This document shows positions 43,591 to 52,381 of a stretch of 64,000 nt of DNA, piece by piece (position 1 is the stretch's first letter; each line of letters opens with the position of its first letter). The DNA lies in NCBI RefSeq assembly GCF_009831575.1, contig NZ_WUUT01000008.1, positions 1 through 64,000 on the forward strand. Reading direction: 5' to 3'. The notes under the pieces are model-generated. The model ran no database searches. It was not told the DNA's origin and was given only the letters and a program-made list of their open reading frames with translations. The translations under genes and the position numbers were made by a program. The stretch is from Halovenus carboxidivorans. Lineage in GTDB: Archaea; Halobacteriota; Halobacteria; Halobacteriales; Haloarculaceae.

Positions 43591-44669
43591 TGGTCACCCT
43601 CCGTCTCGTCGTCAGCGGTATCCTCCGGCGAGGGCTGGAGGTTCTCCGCATCGCCCCGTTCAAGCGGGCTCGCTATCGCCATCGCTTTACGCCCGTAGAA
43701 GACGAACCGAACCGCGCGTTCGAGCCCCCCGTCGAAGAGGTCCTCGCGGACCGACGGCAACAGCGTGTGAACGATCAGACTGTCGCCCTCGACCCGGACG
43801 CTCAGCGTTCCGGGCGTGAGCGTGATGCTGTTTGCGAGCACCGAGATGGGGAGACTGCCGTAGACCGCCGGCCGGATCCGCGTCAGTCGCGGCTCGATAG
43901 ACCGTCTCGGGTCGAGGATGGCGGCCGTGACGGTGACGTTCGACTTGAGGATCTCCCAGAACAGGAAGGGGACGTACGGGATGTGCCGGAGCAGTCGTGC
44001 GACCGACGTGGTGTCCGGATCGCGATTGAAACTGATCTGTGACATGCTGACGGCGACGACCGTCGCGGTAACCAGTCCCGTCGCCCACTCGAACCAGTAG
44101 GTCGGATTGGCCGCGAGTATCATGTAGAACGCGAGCGAGGTGAGGAAGACTGCGGCGAAGCGAAGCGGCGAACTCCGGGTCAGAAGCGGCCCCCGGCGGA
44201 TCTGTCTCGTAACCGGTGCCGTCTCGTAGCTGACACCGAGTTCCCGGAGTTCACTCTCCAGCGGACGCAGCAGCGGCGCGCCGACGCCGGGATCGTACTC
44301 CGGATCGAGAACGAGGCCGTCGAACTCCGCCTGACGGAGTTCGTCCGCGAGCGCCCGAGCGACATCCTCCGGGCTAAACAGGTACTGATCCAGCCCGACG
44401 TGGCTCGTCTCGACCGTCAACAGGTCGGCGTCGTCGCCGGCGTCTTCCGCCGCCCAGATCTCGGCGCGGTCGAGGAGTTCCTCCGCCGCCCCGAGGTCGC
44501 GGTCGCGGTCCGCGGCGGGGACGTCCTCGCTGGTCGCGTCCGGAGCGTGGACGAACGCGAACCGAACCGTGCCCCCGCCGTCTTCGAGCGCGCGAGAAAC
44601 GGCGTACTCGACCGTCTGTCGGAGCGTCTCTGTCTCCGAGACGGGGACGAGCAGTCGTTCACCCGACAC
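43587..44669 (-). CDS. mrpE: Mrp antiporter subunit E with N-terminal universal-stress-like domain
   Basis: 360 residues, twice the bacterial MrpE. The first 155 residues fold like a universal stress protein (LLVPVSETETLRQTVEYAV start, then FDGLVLDPEYDPGVGAP), though the classical ATP loop is not obvious. Residues about 165-330 are MnhE: two helices, then VARLLRHIPYVPFLFWEI and NSITLTPGTLSV. It is the first gene of the mrp operon. The soluble domain could couple antiport to an intracellular signal. Confidence 0.87.
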   Translation of the reverse strand: MSGERLLVPVSETETLRQTVEYAVSRALEDGGGTVRFAFVHAPDATSEDVPAADRDRDLGAAEELLDRAEIWAAEDAGDDADLLTVETSHVGLDQYLFSPEDVARALADELRQAEFDGLVLDPEYDPGVGAPLLRPLESELRELGVSYETAPVTRQIRRGPLLTRSSPLRFAAVFLTSLAFYMILAANPTYWFEWATGLVTATVVAVSMSQISFNRDPDTTSVARLLRHIPYVPFLFWEILKSNVTVTAAILDPRRSIEPRLTRIRPAVYGSLPISVLANSITLTPGTLSVRVEGDSLIVHTLLPSVREDLFDGGLERAVRFVFYGRKAMAIASPLERGDAENLQPSPEDTADDETEGDQ

Positions 44670-44691
44670 CGTTGTACCCCCATTGGCCGCC

Positions 44692-44728
44692 GGATATGCA
44701 CAGTTGCATCGCTGGTCTCTTGCATATG
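44692..44728 (-). promoter_or_regulatory. mrp operon promoter with overlapping inverted repeat
   Basis: The TATA-like GCATATCC (minus strand) is about 27 bases upstream of mrpE. ATGCA-N4-TGCAT (44696-44709) overlaps it and a further TGCATATG lies at 44721-44728. A protein bound there would block TFB/TBP. Confidence 0.45.
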
Positions 44729-44849
44729 ACTCCGAGGGTTTCCACGAAAACCATTTCGTTCTTCGACCGGGGGTTCGGCCTCTACTCGGAGGGACCGCTG
44801 GGTGATCGTCGACTTCGTCCGACGGTTTTTCGACGAATCGAAACGCGGT

Positions 44850-44858
44850 CCTTATTCG
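44850..44858 (+). promoter_or_regulatory. TATA box of the DUF2103 gene
   Basis: CCTTATTCG is centred about 27 bases upstream of ATG 44881. Confidence 0.45.
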
Positions 44859-44880
44859 GCTCGTCCGCCTACGATCGGGT

Positions 44881-45603
44881 ATGGAGTGTCGGCAGTGTGC
44901 GAGTCCGCTCGAACGACCCGGCGACTACTGTCTGGTCTGTCGAACGGAGAACGCCGACACGCTCGTTCTCGAACTCGGGCGCGAGCGCGGGACAGTCACG
45001 GCACTCTACGAGGGCGACATCGTCGGCTCCCGGACGGTCACGACGACACCCGAGACCGACGAGGAGCAGGTGAACTCCGAACTCCGGTATTTCGCCGGCC
45101 AGATTGCCGACGAGATTCGGCGGAAACGACCCGACGAGGTGTACGCGACCGGGGACAGGGAGGTGCTCCGGGCGGTCCGCTCGCAGGTGCACTACTCCTT
45201 CTATCGAATCGAGGGTGACGACCCGATCGAACGCGCGCTCGAACGCCAGGGCGAGGCCCCGCTGGAGGTCGTCGAGGCGTCGGTGGCCGAAAAGCTCGGC
45301 GGGACGCACTCGACGCTGATCGGCGGCCGGACGGGGCGGGAGGCGCTCGAAGTCGTCGCCGAACATCCTCACGTCAAGAAGATCATCCCCGGCCCGATCG
45401 ACGCCAGCGGATCGAGCAGCGACGGCGGTCTCCGGGCGAAGGTGACCCGGGCAGACAACACCGGCAACGTCCGACTACTGATCCGGGACGGTTCCAGCGT
45501 CCAGGAGAACCGCGTCGTGACGACCGCCGACGACCGGGAACTCGGCGAACGCGTCCGGGAGGATATCAACCAAGCGCTCGTCGAGGCGGAGTTCAAGGAG
45601 TAA
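44881..45603 (+). CDS. Predicted metal-binding protein (DUF2103)
   Basis: 240 residues. An N-terminal zinc ribbon has CRQC and CLVC knuckles (C3, C6, C17, C20 region). The body ends with the DUF2103-typical VKKIIPGPIDA segment. The family is archaeal, and its biochemical role is not established. It is divergent from the mrp operon. Confidence 0.75.
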   Translation: MECRQCASPLERPGDYCLVCRTENADTLVLELGRERGTVTALYEGDIVGSRTVTTTPETDEEQVNSELRYFAGQIADEIRRKRPDEVYATGDREVLRAVRSQVHYSFYRIEGDDPIERALERQGEAPLEVVEASVAEKLGGTHSTLIGGRTGREALEVVAEHPHVKKIIPGPIDASGSSSDGGLRAKVTRADNTGNVRLLIRDGSSVQENRVVTTADDRELGERVREDINQALVEAEFKE

Positions 45604-45650
45604 CGACCACGTTGCAAGATCGACAGCGTTGAAACAAAGCGCCCCCAAAA

Positions 45651-45660
45651 GAATATAATT
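45651..45660 (+). promoter_or_regulatory. TATA box of the exported glycoprotein gene
   Basis: GAATATAATT is centred about 26 bases upstream of ATG 45682, indicating a leaderless transcript. Confidence 0.55.
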
Positions 45661-45681
45661 GCAGGCGTTGGACCGTACTGT

Positions 45682-46752
45682 ATGGTCCGCCCGTTGCCCC
45701 TCCAGCGAGTCCTCGGTCTCTGTCTCTGTCTGTCGGTTCTCGCTATCGCTTCCCTGTCAGTCGTCCCGACGGCTGGAGCGACCACCACGCCAGCGAACGC
45801 ACAGGTCGATCCCTGCCTCAGCGACAGCTACGACCCCGAGCTATCTGAGCCGGACTGGGAGACGGAGTTCACTGATCCAATCGAGAACGGCTCGCTGGCG
45901 AACTGGGACGGGGGTCGCCTGGCCAGGGTCGGCTCGGACCGGGGCTGTTCGCTGGCGGTGTTAGACGAGGAATCCACGCAGTTGACGGCGGCGAACGTCT
46001 CCGTCGGCCACGATGTCGTCACCGGACGGCTCGACCTCGGGAGCAACGGAACATTCGAACTCGTGGAAGCCGGGACCGGGGCGAGTAACGGAACCGCGAC
46101 CGAATCGGGAGCGAACGCGACGGTCCTGCGGATCTCGAACACCGGCCCCGACTACTCGAACACGGTCGCCGTCAGCGCCGGGAACGCCTCCGAGAACGTC
46201 ACACTAACCACGGGGCGGTTTTTCGGATTCGCGGCGATCCGGGACAACGGGACAGTTCGGGTCAAGCTCTGGCGGGCCGGGGACGATCCGCCCGGCGACT
46301 GGGATCTGACAGCCGAGAACGCGACCACAGACGGGCAGTTAATGCTTCGCATGGACGGCCGGGCGTTTCTCGACGCGGTCGCGATCGGAGCCGTCGAGCC
46401 ACAGACCCCGCCCGACTCGGGTGAGGACGGCGAGGAGGATCCGTTCGGATCCGAGAGTCCGAGCGATTCGCTGCCAGAGGTGCCCGACGATACGACGACA
46501 CCGACGTATACGACGGAGACGGACGGGACCGCGGGACGGTTCATCTTCGGGCTGTTTCTGATCGTCGTCGGTGGAATCGATGTCGCCTACGCTCGGCCGT
46601 TGGCACGGTTCGGCGAACAGATCGACGCGATCGGTAGCACGAGATCGTGGTCCGAGGTCGAACCCGCCGAGTGGAAAGTCTGGTTGACGAAGGTCGGCGG
46701 CGGGGTCGCTATCTTCGTCGGCGTGGTACTCGTGTTGGTGGCTGTGCTGTGA
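45682..46752 (+). CDS. Exported membrane protein rich in N-glycosylation sequons
   Basis: 356 residues. A Sec-type signal peptide (about 1-33, ending ATTTP) leads an extracellular beta-rich domain (about 40-250) with nine N-x-S/T sequons. A Thr/Pro/Glu-rich stalk (about 240-280) follows and two C-terminal membrane helices anchor it. No catalytic motif is recognised. The sequon density suggests a heavily glycosylated surface protein, consistent with the glycosylation genes at 25-28 kb. Confidence 0.7.
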   Translation: MVRPLPLQRVLGLCLCLSVLAIASLSVVPTAGATTTPANAQVDPCLSDSYDPELSEPDWETEFTDPIENGSLANWDGGRLARVGSDRGCSLAVLDEESTQLTAANVSVGHDVVTGRLDLGSNGTFELVEAGTGASNGTATESGANATVLRISNTGPDYSNTVAVSAGNASENVTLTTGRFFGFAAIRDNGTVRVKLWRAGDDPPGDWDLTAENATTDGQLMLRMDGRAFLDAVAIGAVEPQTPPDSGEDGEEDPFGSESPSDSLPEVPDDTTTPTYTTETDGTAGRFIFGLFLIVVGGIDVAYARPLARFGEQIDAIGSTRSWSEVEPAEWKVWLTKVGGGVAIFVGVVLVLVAVL

Positions 46753-46808
46753 GCCGAGTGTCCTAACTCGCAGGGTTTTTGTAGCCGCTCGGCGGACGTT
46801 GTTGTACT

Positions 46809-47075
46809 ATGAGCGACGACCAGAACCGGACCGGCAGTGCCGGCCGATTCGGCGCGCGTTACGGGCGGGTCGCCCGGCGACGCGTCGCACAGATCGAGCG
46901 AGAGATGGAAAACGCCACCGTCGACGGCGACGACGTCAAACGCGTCGGCACCGGCATCTGGGTCAACGAGGAGACCGGCGAGAAGTTCACCGGCGGAGCC
47001 TACAAACCGCAGACTCCCGCGGGCAAGACCGTCACGCGGTCGATCCGCGCCGCACTCTCCGAGGACGACGAATGA
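46809..47075 (+). CDS. rpl37ae: 50S ribosomal protein L37Ae, zinc-ligand-free form
   Basis: 88 residues. The family core [14 protein letters not shown] and [17 protein letters not shown], then [14 protein letters not shown], are clear. Zinc-bearing L37Ae has two CxxC pairs around the GTGIW segment; here all four cysteines are absent (NATVDGDD and NEETGE take their places). It must hold its fold without zinc. The gene overlaps rpoP by 4 bases. Confidence 0.9.
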   Translation: MSDDQNRTGSAGRFGARYGRVARRRVAQIEREMENATVDGDDVKRVGTGIWVNEETGEKFTGGAYKPQTPAGKTVTRSIRAALSEDDE

Positions 47076-47206
47076 GCTACAAGTGTTCCCGCTGCAAGCG
47101 CGACGTGACGCTCGACGAGTACGGCGGCGTCCGGTGTCCCTACTGTGGCCACCGCGTCCTGCTCAAAGAGCGCAGCAGGGACATCAAGGAAGTCAACGTC
47201 GAATAG
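47072..47206 (+). CDS. rpoP: DNA-directed RNA polymerase subunit P (Rpb12-like)
   Basis: 44 residues, shorter than 60 codons. It carries CSRC and CPYC knuckles forming the zinc ribbon, then [19 protein letters not shown], the conserved end of archaeal RpoP. It is required for polymerase assembly and open-complex formation. Start is the ATGA overlapping the L37Ae stop. Confidence 0.95.
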   Translation: MSYKCSRCKRDVTLDEYGGVRCPYCGHRVLLKERSRDIKEVNVE

Positions 47207-47207
47207 C

Positions 47208-47450
47208 GTGGTTCACGAGGCAGTTCTCTCCTTTCAGTACGACTCCCCCGAGCAGGCCGCTCGGGTCGCCGACGCTATCGACCCCGAACTCGGGGAGATC
47301 GACGACGACCGTAGCGGCGTCCGCGCCGACCGCGACGGCTCCGCCCTCGAACTGACCGTCGAGGCCGAGGATCTGGTCGCGATGCGGGCGGCCATCAACA
47401 CCTGGTGTTCGCTCGTCGATGTCGCCGAGCGCGCCGGGGCGACCGAGTAA
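47208..47450 (+). CDS. pcc1: KEOPS complex subunit Pcc1
   Basis: 80 residues from GTG 47208, one base after the rpoP stop. The KEOPS Pcc1 fold is indicated by the sequence [16 protein letters not shown] and the helix [19 protein letters not shown]. It dimerises and organises the complex that makes t6A on tRNA. The L37Ae-RpoP-Pcc1 order is standard in haloarchaea. Confidence 0.9.
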   Translation: MVHEAVLSFQYDSPEQAARVADAIDPELGEIDDDRSGVRADRDGSALELTVEAEDLVAMRAAINTWCSLVDVAERAGATE

Positions 47451-47521
47451 CGGAGTTCTCATCGGCGGGTCTGGCGACTCGAAAGCGGGGGTTTAACACT
47501 CCGGGTCCCGAGGTGGTTGGT

Positions 47522-47902
47522 ATGCAAGGAAATCTACCGCCGGAAGCACAGGAAAAGCTCGAAGAGCTACAGGATCTGCAGGAGACCGCCCAGGAAGTGG
47601 CGGCCCAGAAGCAGGAAGCCGAGACACAGCTCCGCGAGTCCGAGACGGCCCTCGAAGAGCTCGAAGACATCGAAGGGGACACGACGATGTACCAGCAGCT
47701 CGGCGAACTGCTCGTCGAGACCGACTACGACGAGGCCAAGTCCGACCTCGAAGAGAAGGTCAGCAGCCTCGAAGTCCGCGTCGACACTCTCGACAAGCAG
47801 GAAGAGCGCGTCCAGGAGCAGTTCGAGGAACTGCAGGAGGAACTGCAGCAGATGCTCGGCGGCGGACCGGGCGGCGGCATGGGCGGCGCAGGCGGCGCAT
47901 AG
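47522..47902 (+). CDS. pfdB: Prefoldin subunit beta
   Basis: 126 residues from ATG 47522. Two long coiled-coil arms flank the central beta hairpin ([17 protein letters not shown]). The C-terminus is Gly-rich. The heterohexameric chaperone hands unfolded chains to the thermosome. The next gene starts one base after its stop. Confidence 0.94.
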   Translation: MQGNLPPEAQEKLEELQDLQETAQEVAAQKQEAETQLRESETALEELEDIEGDTTMYQQLGELLVETDYDEAKSDLEEKVSSLEVRVDTLDKQEERVQEQFEELQEELQQMLGGGPGGGMGGAGGA

Positions 47903-48154
47903 ATGAGCCCCGAGGGGGATCGCCCGGAGGACGGAGAGATCGTCCAGACCGCGGCACGAGCGGCCGAAGAGGTGATCTTCGCCCGCTACTCGCGCTCTGC
48001 CGTTCGCGATTTCGACGTGACGGTCAGTTTCGAGGACGAGCGCCTCGAAGTCGACGTGTATCTCGACGCCGAGGACGGCCAGCGAGACCCGGAACAGGTC
48101 GCCGACGACGCGGTGCTGGCGGCCCGGAACGCGGTCGACGAACTCCTGGCATAA
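47903..48154 (+). CDS. DUF3194 family protein
   Basis: 83 residues, acidic, alpha/beta. It follows prefoldin beta directly, as DUF3194 genes do in many archaea. Function unknown; no catalytic residues visible. Confidence 0.85.
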   Translation: MSPEGDRPEDGEIVQTAARAAEEVIFARYSRSAVRDFDVTVSFEDERLEVDVYLDAEDGQRDPEQVADDAVLAARNAVDELLA

Positions 48155-48184
48155 CCTTTTGCCCGTCCGTCCGTATGTTGAGAC

Positions 48185-48715
48185 ATGGAACACGAGGCCA
48201 CAGTCGAGGGTGTCGGGGTCGGCGTCAGCGACGAGGGACCCGGGGCACCGGTCGTGCTGCTCAGCGCGCGCGACGAACTGATCCCGATTTTCGTCAGCGC
48301 CGATCAGGCCCAGTCGATGCAGCTAGCGCTCGACGGCGAACCGTTCGAGCGGCCGCTGACACACGACCTGTTCGTCGAGATGGTCGCGGAGTTCGGCGCC
48401 GCAATCGACCGGGTCCGGATCGACGACCTGGCTGATGGCACCTTCTACGCGAAAATCGACACCGAACAGTACCACGGCGGAGAGCGCAAGCAGGCGGTGT
48501 TCGACGCCCGGCCCTCCGACGGCATCGCCCTCGCTCTGCGAGTCGATTGTCCGCTGATCGTCAGCGACGAGGTGATCGACGAGGCGGGTCGACCCCCGGA
48601 GGCCTTCGAGCGCGAGGACGACGATCCGAGCGGGTCAGATTTCGGCGAGGGCGCCGGGTTCGGAGAGGATTCGGACCTCGGAGACGACTCCGATTTCGGT
48701 GACGGGCCGTTCTGA
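48185..48715 (+). CDS. Bifunctional nuclease (DUF151) family protein
   Basis: 176 residues. The BFN/DUF151 core includes FVSADQAQSMQLALDGE and DARPSDGIALALRVDCP. Relatives act on DNA and RNA or link to stress responses. The C-terminal 30 residues are an acidic Asp/Gly/Phe repeat (DLGDDSDFGD). It shares one base with the next gene. Confidence 0.85.
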   Translation: MEHEATVEGVGVGVSDEGPGAPVVLLSARDELIPIFVSADQAQSMQLALDGEPFERPLTHDLFVEMVAEFGAAIDRVRIDDLADGTFYAKIDTEQYHGGERKQAVFDARPSDGIALALRVDCPLIVSDEVIDEAGRPPEAFEREDDDPSGSDFGEGAGFGEDSDLGDDSDFGDGPF

Positions 48716-49389
48716 TGAGCTACGACAGCCTCCTTCTGGATTTCGACGGTGTGGTCGTGAACGTGCTACCGGACGAGCGTCGCCTGCCGGCGTTTCGCGA
48801 GCGGATCACGGCGGAACTGATGAATCGGGACACGGACGCGATCGACGACAGTCTGGTCGAACGACTCGCCCACAGCGTCAGCCCCGAAGATCTCCCGCGG
48901 TTGAGCGAGCGGGTCGGGATCGATCCCGAAGCGCTCTGGCGTGCCCGCGACGACGCGCTCGCAGACGTGCTGACGGAGGCGGCCAGAGACGGTCACAAGA
49001 CCCCCTACGAGGATGTGACAGCCGTCTCGGAGTTGGACCGCCCGGTCGGAATCGTGAGCAACAACCAGCGGCGAATCGTCGAGTCGATAAGTCGGGAGTT
49101 CGGTCTCGCCTTCGACGCCGTTCAGGCGCGCGAGCCACACCCCGACAGCCTCCGTCGGAAGAAACCCGAACCGACCTTTCTTGAGGAGACGGTCCAGGCA
49201 CTCGGGGCGGAAGAGCCGCTTTTCGTCGGGGACAAGGAGACGGATGTGCTGGCCGGCAGACGCGCCGGCCTGGATACGGTGCTGATCCGTCGCGGACACA
49301 ACGCCGACCGGGAGGTCGACGTGGAACCGACCTACGAAGTCGACGGGCTGGATACCGTCGTCGAACTGATAGGAGAGTCGCCACGCTGA
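48715..49389 (+). CDS. HAD-superfamily hydrolase (phosphoglycolate-phosphatase-like)
   Basis: 224 residues. Motif I LLLDFDGVVV, motif II VSNN, the lysine of KKPEP and motif IV VGDKETDVLAG are complete; the small helical cap between motifs I and II defines class I. Substrate unknown. The start overlaps the BFN stop codon (TGATG). Confidence 0.9.
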   Translation: MSYDSLLLDFDGVVVNVLPDERRLPAFRERITAELMNRDTDAIDDSLVERLAHSVSPEDLPRLSERVGIDPEALWRARDDALADVLTEAARDGHKTPYEDVTAVSELDRPVGIVSNNQRRIVESISREFGLAFDAVQAREPHPDSLRRKKPEPTFLEETVQALGAEEPLFVGDKETDVLAGRRAGLDTVLIRRGHNADREVDVEPTYEVDGLDTVVELIGESPR

Positions 49390-49416
49390 TTACCGGCGGT
49401 GACCTGTTGACAGCTA

Positions 49417-49896
49417 ATGAAACACCTCCCGAAGCATCTCCAGCCGCGGTGGCGGTATCTCGCGGTCGACATCGAGAGCTGGCCCGATGTCGAGATGGGC
49501 CGCGACGAGTTCCAGCGTCGGCTCTGGTACAGCGCACAGAACCTGCTCGGGGACGCCGGGAGCGCGGATCTCGACCTCTCGGTGATCCGGTTCGAGTTCG
49601 GGGGCGGCGACGGGAGCGCCATCGTCAGAACGCGCCGCGGAGAAGTCTCGCGAGCACGGGCGGTCATCGCCGCTGTCGACGCCGTCCACGACCACGCGGT
49701 CGGGCTTCGAGTGACTGGCGTCAGCGGGACGATCCGGGCCTGTGAGGAAAAGTATATGGGTCGGGGACGGGAAGACCCAGAGCAGAGACACGTCGCGTTC
49801 GAGGGCGCCGATCAGCGGGCGACCGTCCGCGGATCGCGGGTCGACGTTCCCGTCGAAGAGGCGTTCACCGGCGCGACGATCCTCGATTGTGAGTAA
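49417..49896 (+). CDS. rnp2: Ribonuclease P protein component 2 (Pop5)
   Basis: 159 residues. The Rpp14/Pop5 fold begins KHLQPRWRYLAVDIES, then the helix QRRLWYSAQNLLGDAG and strand IRACEEKYMG. It helps the RNA subunit process the 5' ends of pre-tRNAs. The C-terminal 40 residues resemble the haloarchaeal extension. It is 2 bases upstream of psmA; its usual partner gene rnp3 (Rpp30) is not adjacent here. Confidence 0.93.
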   Translation: MKHLPKHLQPRWRYLAVDIESWPDVEMGRDEFQRRLWYSAQNLLGDAGSADLDLSVIRFEFGGGDGSAIVRTRRGEVSRARAVIAAVDAVHDHAVGLRVTGVSGTIRACEEKYMGRGREDPEQRHVAFEGADQRATVRGSRVDVPVEEAFTGATILDCE

Positions 49897-49898
49897 CT

Positions 49899-50675
49899 AT
49901 GCAGGGTCAAAACCAACAGCAAGCGTACGACCGGGGGATCACCATCTTCTCCCCAGACGGTCGTCTCTACCAGGTCGAGTACGCCCGCGAAGCGGTCAAA
50001 CGCGGGACAGCGAGCATCGGTGTCCGAACCGCCGACGGTGTCGTCCTCGCGGTGGACAAACGCATCCGGTCGCCGCTGATGGAACGGGACAGCGTCGAGA
50101 AGATCCACAAGGCCGACGACCACATCGGTATCGCCAGCGCGGGCCACGTCGCGGACGCCCGACAGTTGATCGACTTCGCCCGCCGTCGCGCCCAGGTCAA
50201 CGAACTCCGCTACGGCGAACCGATCGCCGTCGAGACGCTGACGAAGGAGGTCACGGATTACATCCAGCAGTACACCCAGGTCGGCGGCGCGCGCCCGTTC
50301 GGCGTCGCGCTGATCATCGCCGGCATCGCCAACGGCGAGCCGAAACTCTACGAGACCGACCCCTCGGGGACTCCCTACGAGTGGAAGGCACTCGCGGTCG
50401 GAGCGGACCGGAGCGACATCCGCGACTACCTCGAAGCGCACTACGAGGAGGGGATGGATCTCGACGCGGGCGTCGAACTCGCGCTGTCGGCGCTCGCCTC
50501 GGTCAACGACGACTCCCTCGAACCCGAGGGGATCGGACTCGCGACGATCAGCGTCGACGACCAGCAGTTCCACGAGCACGACATCGACGAGCGGAAGGCG
50601 TACCTCGAACAGTTCGAACTCCTCGCCAGCGGGGACGAGGAAATCGACGAGCCAGAGGACGACGGCGAGCAGTAG
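49899..50675 (+). CDS. psmA: Proteasome subunit alpha
   Basis: 258 residues. The family signature YDRGITIFSPDGRLYQVEYAREA is present, here read as ITIFSPDGRLYQVEYAREA. Alpha rings gate the 20S core and dock PAN/AAA ATPases. The C-terminus is acidic. It is in an operon with rnp2, a widespread archaeal pairing. Confidence 0.97.
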   Translation: MQGQNQQQAYDRGITIFSPDGRLYQVEYAREAVKRGTASIGVRTADGVVLAVDKRIRSPLMERDSVEKIHKADDHIGIASAGHVADARQLIDFARRRAQVNELRYGEPIAVETLTKEVTDYIQQYTQVGGARPFGVALIIAGIANGEPKLYETDPSGTPYEWKALAVGADRSDIRDYLEAHYEEGMDLDAGVELALSALASVNDDSLEPEGIGLATISVDDQQFHEHDIDERKAYLEQFELLASGDEEIDEPEDDGEQ

Positions 50676-50682
50676 CCCGAAT

Positions 50683-50700
50683 CACTCGGATTTTTGAGTG
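50683..50700 (+). terminator. Hairpin and T run after psmA
   Basis: CACTC and GAGTG bracket an 8-base loop containing TTTTT, starting 8 bases after the psmA stop. Confidence 0.45.
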
Positions 50701-50741
50701 CTTGCAGTATACCCAAGGGCCTGGTAGCCCAACGTACGTCT

Positions 50742-51473
50742 ATGAAGCCGCTCGAACGGCCGACCTTCCGGTCAGAAGCGAGCAAGCAGATCTACCAGTA
50801 CGTCGAGCGCCACGGGACGACCGCGCGCCACCAGACGCGCAGCGCAGTCGGCCTCTCGTCGGGGGAGTTCGAGGACGAACTCGAATGGCTCATCACGAAA
50901 GGGTATCTCGAAGACGAAGGGGGGACGCTACGGATCGGGCTCAACGCGGGTTCGGTCGAGGAACACGTCGGGCCGGATCTGGCGTACACGATCCGTCCGG
51001 CACGACAGGAGGACTTCGAGGGGCTGGTGGATACGATCCGTGACGTCACCGCCGAGGATACCTACGTCGTCGCCGAGAGCATCGCGGATCGGTTGCTGTA
51101 CGAGGACACGGTCCAGCGACACAACACCGTCGAGTCCCGCGTCTTTTTCGTCGCGACCCACGACGGGGACGTGATCGGTTGGACGCATCTCGACTTGCCA
51201 CAGTCCGACAAGCTACAGAGCACGGCACAGCTGACCGTCGGCGTGCGCGAGGACTACAGACAGCAGGGCGTCGGCAGCCAACTGCTCGGCCGGGGACTGG
51301 ACTGGGCGGAGGCCAACGGTTACCAGAAGGTGTACAACAGCGTCCCGATGACCAACGACGAGGCGCTCTCGTTTCTGGAGTCACACGGCTGGGAGACCGA
51401 GGGGATCCGGCGGGACCACTACACGATCGAAGGCGAACTGGTGGACGAAGTGATGATGGCATACACCTTCTGA
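50742..51473 (+). CDS. GNAT acetyltransferase with N-terminal winged-helix-like domain
   Basis: 243 residues from ATG 50742. Residues about 5-65 form a small helical DNA-binding-like domain (ASKQIYQYVERHG...LEWLITKGYLEDEG). Residues about 85-243 are the GNAT domain with the acetyl-CoA loop VREDYRQQGVGSQLL and the helix ALSFLESHGW. The acceptor is unknown. It follows psmA, but behind a terminator and its own weak leader. Confidence 0.85.
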   Translation: MKPLERPTFRSEASKQIYQYVERHGTTARHQTRSAVGLSSGEFEDELEWLITKGYLEDEGGTLRIGLNAGSVEEHVGPDLAYTIRPARQEDFEGLVDTIRDVTAEDTYVVAESIADRLLYEDTVQRHNTVESRVFFVATHDGDVIGWTHLDLPQSDKLQSTAQLTVGVREDYRQQGVGSQLLGRGLDWAEANGYQKVYNSVPMTNDEALSFLESHGWETEGIRRDHYTIEGELVDEVMMAYTF

Positions 51474-51535
51474 TCGAGTATCATCTGGCGCAATGTTGAT
51501 GTGAGCGGACGGAGTTGACACCGCTACCGCGAAGG

Positions 51536-52381
51536 ATGGACCCAGAGGAGTACTTCGAGCGCGTGATCCGGTTTCTGGAGACCAAAGGCTGGAACACGTC
51601 GACGACACAGGTCAACGACACGATATACATCGTCACCGGCACCCGCAAAAGCGAGACCTACTACGACCGGATGATGGCGATGGTCGGCGTCGACGCGGAG
51701 ACCGCCTTCGGGGAGGGACATCTGAACTACCTGGTCGACGCGGCCGCCGAACACGATGTCGATCAACTGATGGCGACCTGCCGCAGCGGCGTCGACGAGG
51801 AGGCGAGTGCCCTGCTGGGAGAACACGGCATCGAGTTCATCGATCCCGAGACGATCGACGACGCCTTCATCGACGAGTTCGAGGTCGAGCGCCCCGACGG
51901 GCTCTTCGAGCAGGCGCGGACGACCGGCGGCGGACTCGCCGCCCTCGGGACCGACCGGTTTCGGAGCGGTCTCGGTTCGGTGCTGGGGCTGTACCTCCTC
52001 TCCGCGCTGCTGTTCGGCCTCACGACGGGCGTCGTCGGAGTCGTCGGTGGTGCCAGCGAGCCACATCCGGCGCTGCTCGCGGCTGCGCTCGTGCTCGTCA
52101 GCCCGTTACTCGCGCTCGTGGGTGCACTCACGCTCGTCGCCGGTGACGACGGCGAACCCTCGCCGGCGGGCCTGTTTCTCGGCTCCGTCTTCGGTCACAT
52201 CCTGTTCGTGCTTCTCGTCGGGGCGGCCGGCGGGGTCGGCGGACTCACCGCCGCGGCGGGACTGTTCGGCTCCGTCGCCGGCGTGCTCGTCGTGTTCGCG
52301 CTCGGGATTCCAGCGGGTGCCGGGGCTGTCGGTGTCGCGTACGTGTTCATCGCTCTCGATCCGGACGGCGAAGAAGACTGA
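51536..52381 (+). CDS. Restriction-endonuclease-like domain fused to membrane helices
   Basis: 281 residues from ATG 51536. The first 130 residues resemble the Mrr-type nuclease fold (DPEEYFERVIRFLETKGW and an LLGEHGIEFIDPE strand), although the expected D-x(n)-ExK residues are not clear. Residues about 145-278 hold four or five Gly/Ala/Val-rich membrane helices. The fused form occurs in haloarchaea; a role in DNA restriction or a non-nuclease function is undecided. Confidence 0.65.
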   Translation: MDPEEYFERVIRFLETKGWNTSTTQVNDTIYIVTGTRKSETYYDRMMAMVGVDAETAFGEGHLNYLVDAAAEHDVDQLMATCRSGVDEEASALLGEHGIEFIDPETIDDAFIDEFEVERPDGLFEQARTTGGGLAALGTDRFRSGLGSVLGLYLLSALLFGLTTGVVGVVGGASEPHPALLAAALVLVSPLLALVGALTLVAGDDGEPSPAGLFLGSVFGHILFVLLVGAAGGVGGLTAAAGLFGSVAGVLVVFALGIPAGAGAVGVAYVFIALDPDGEED

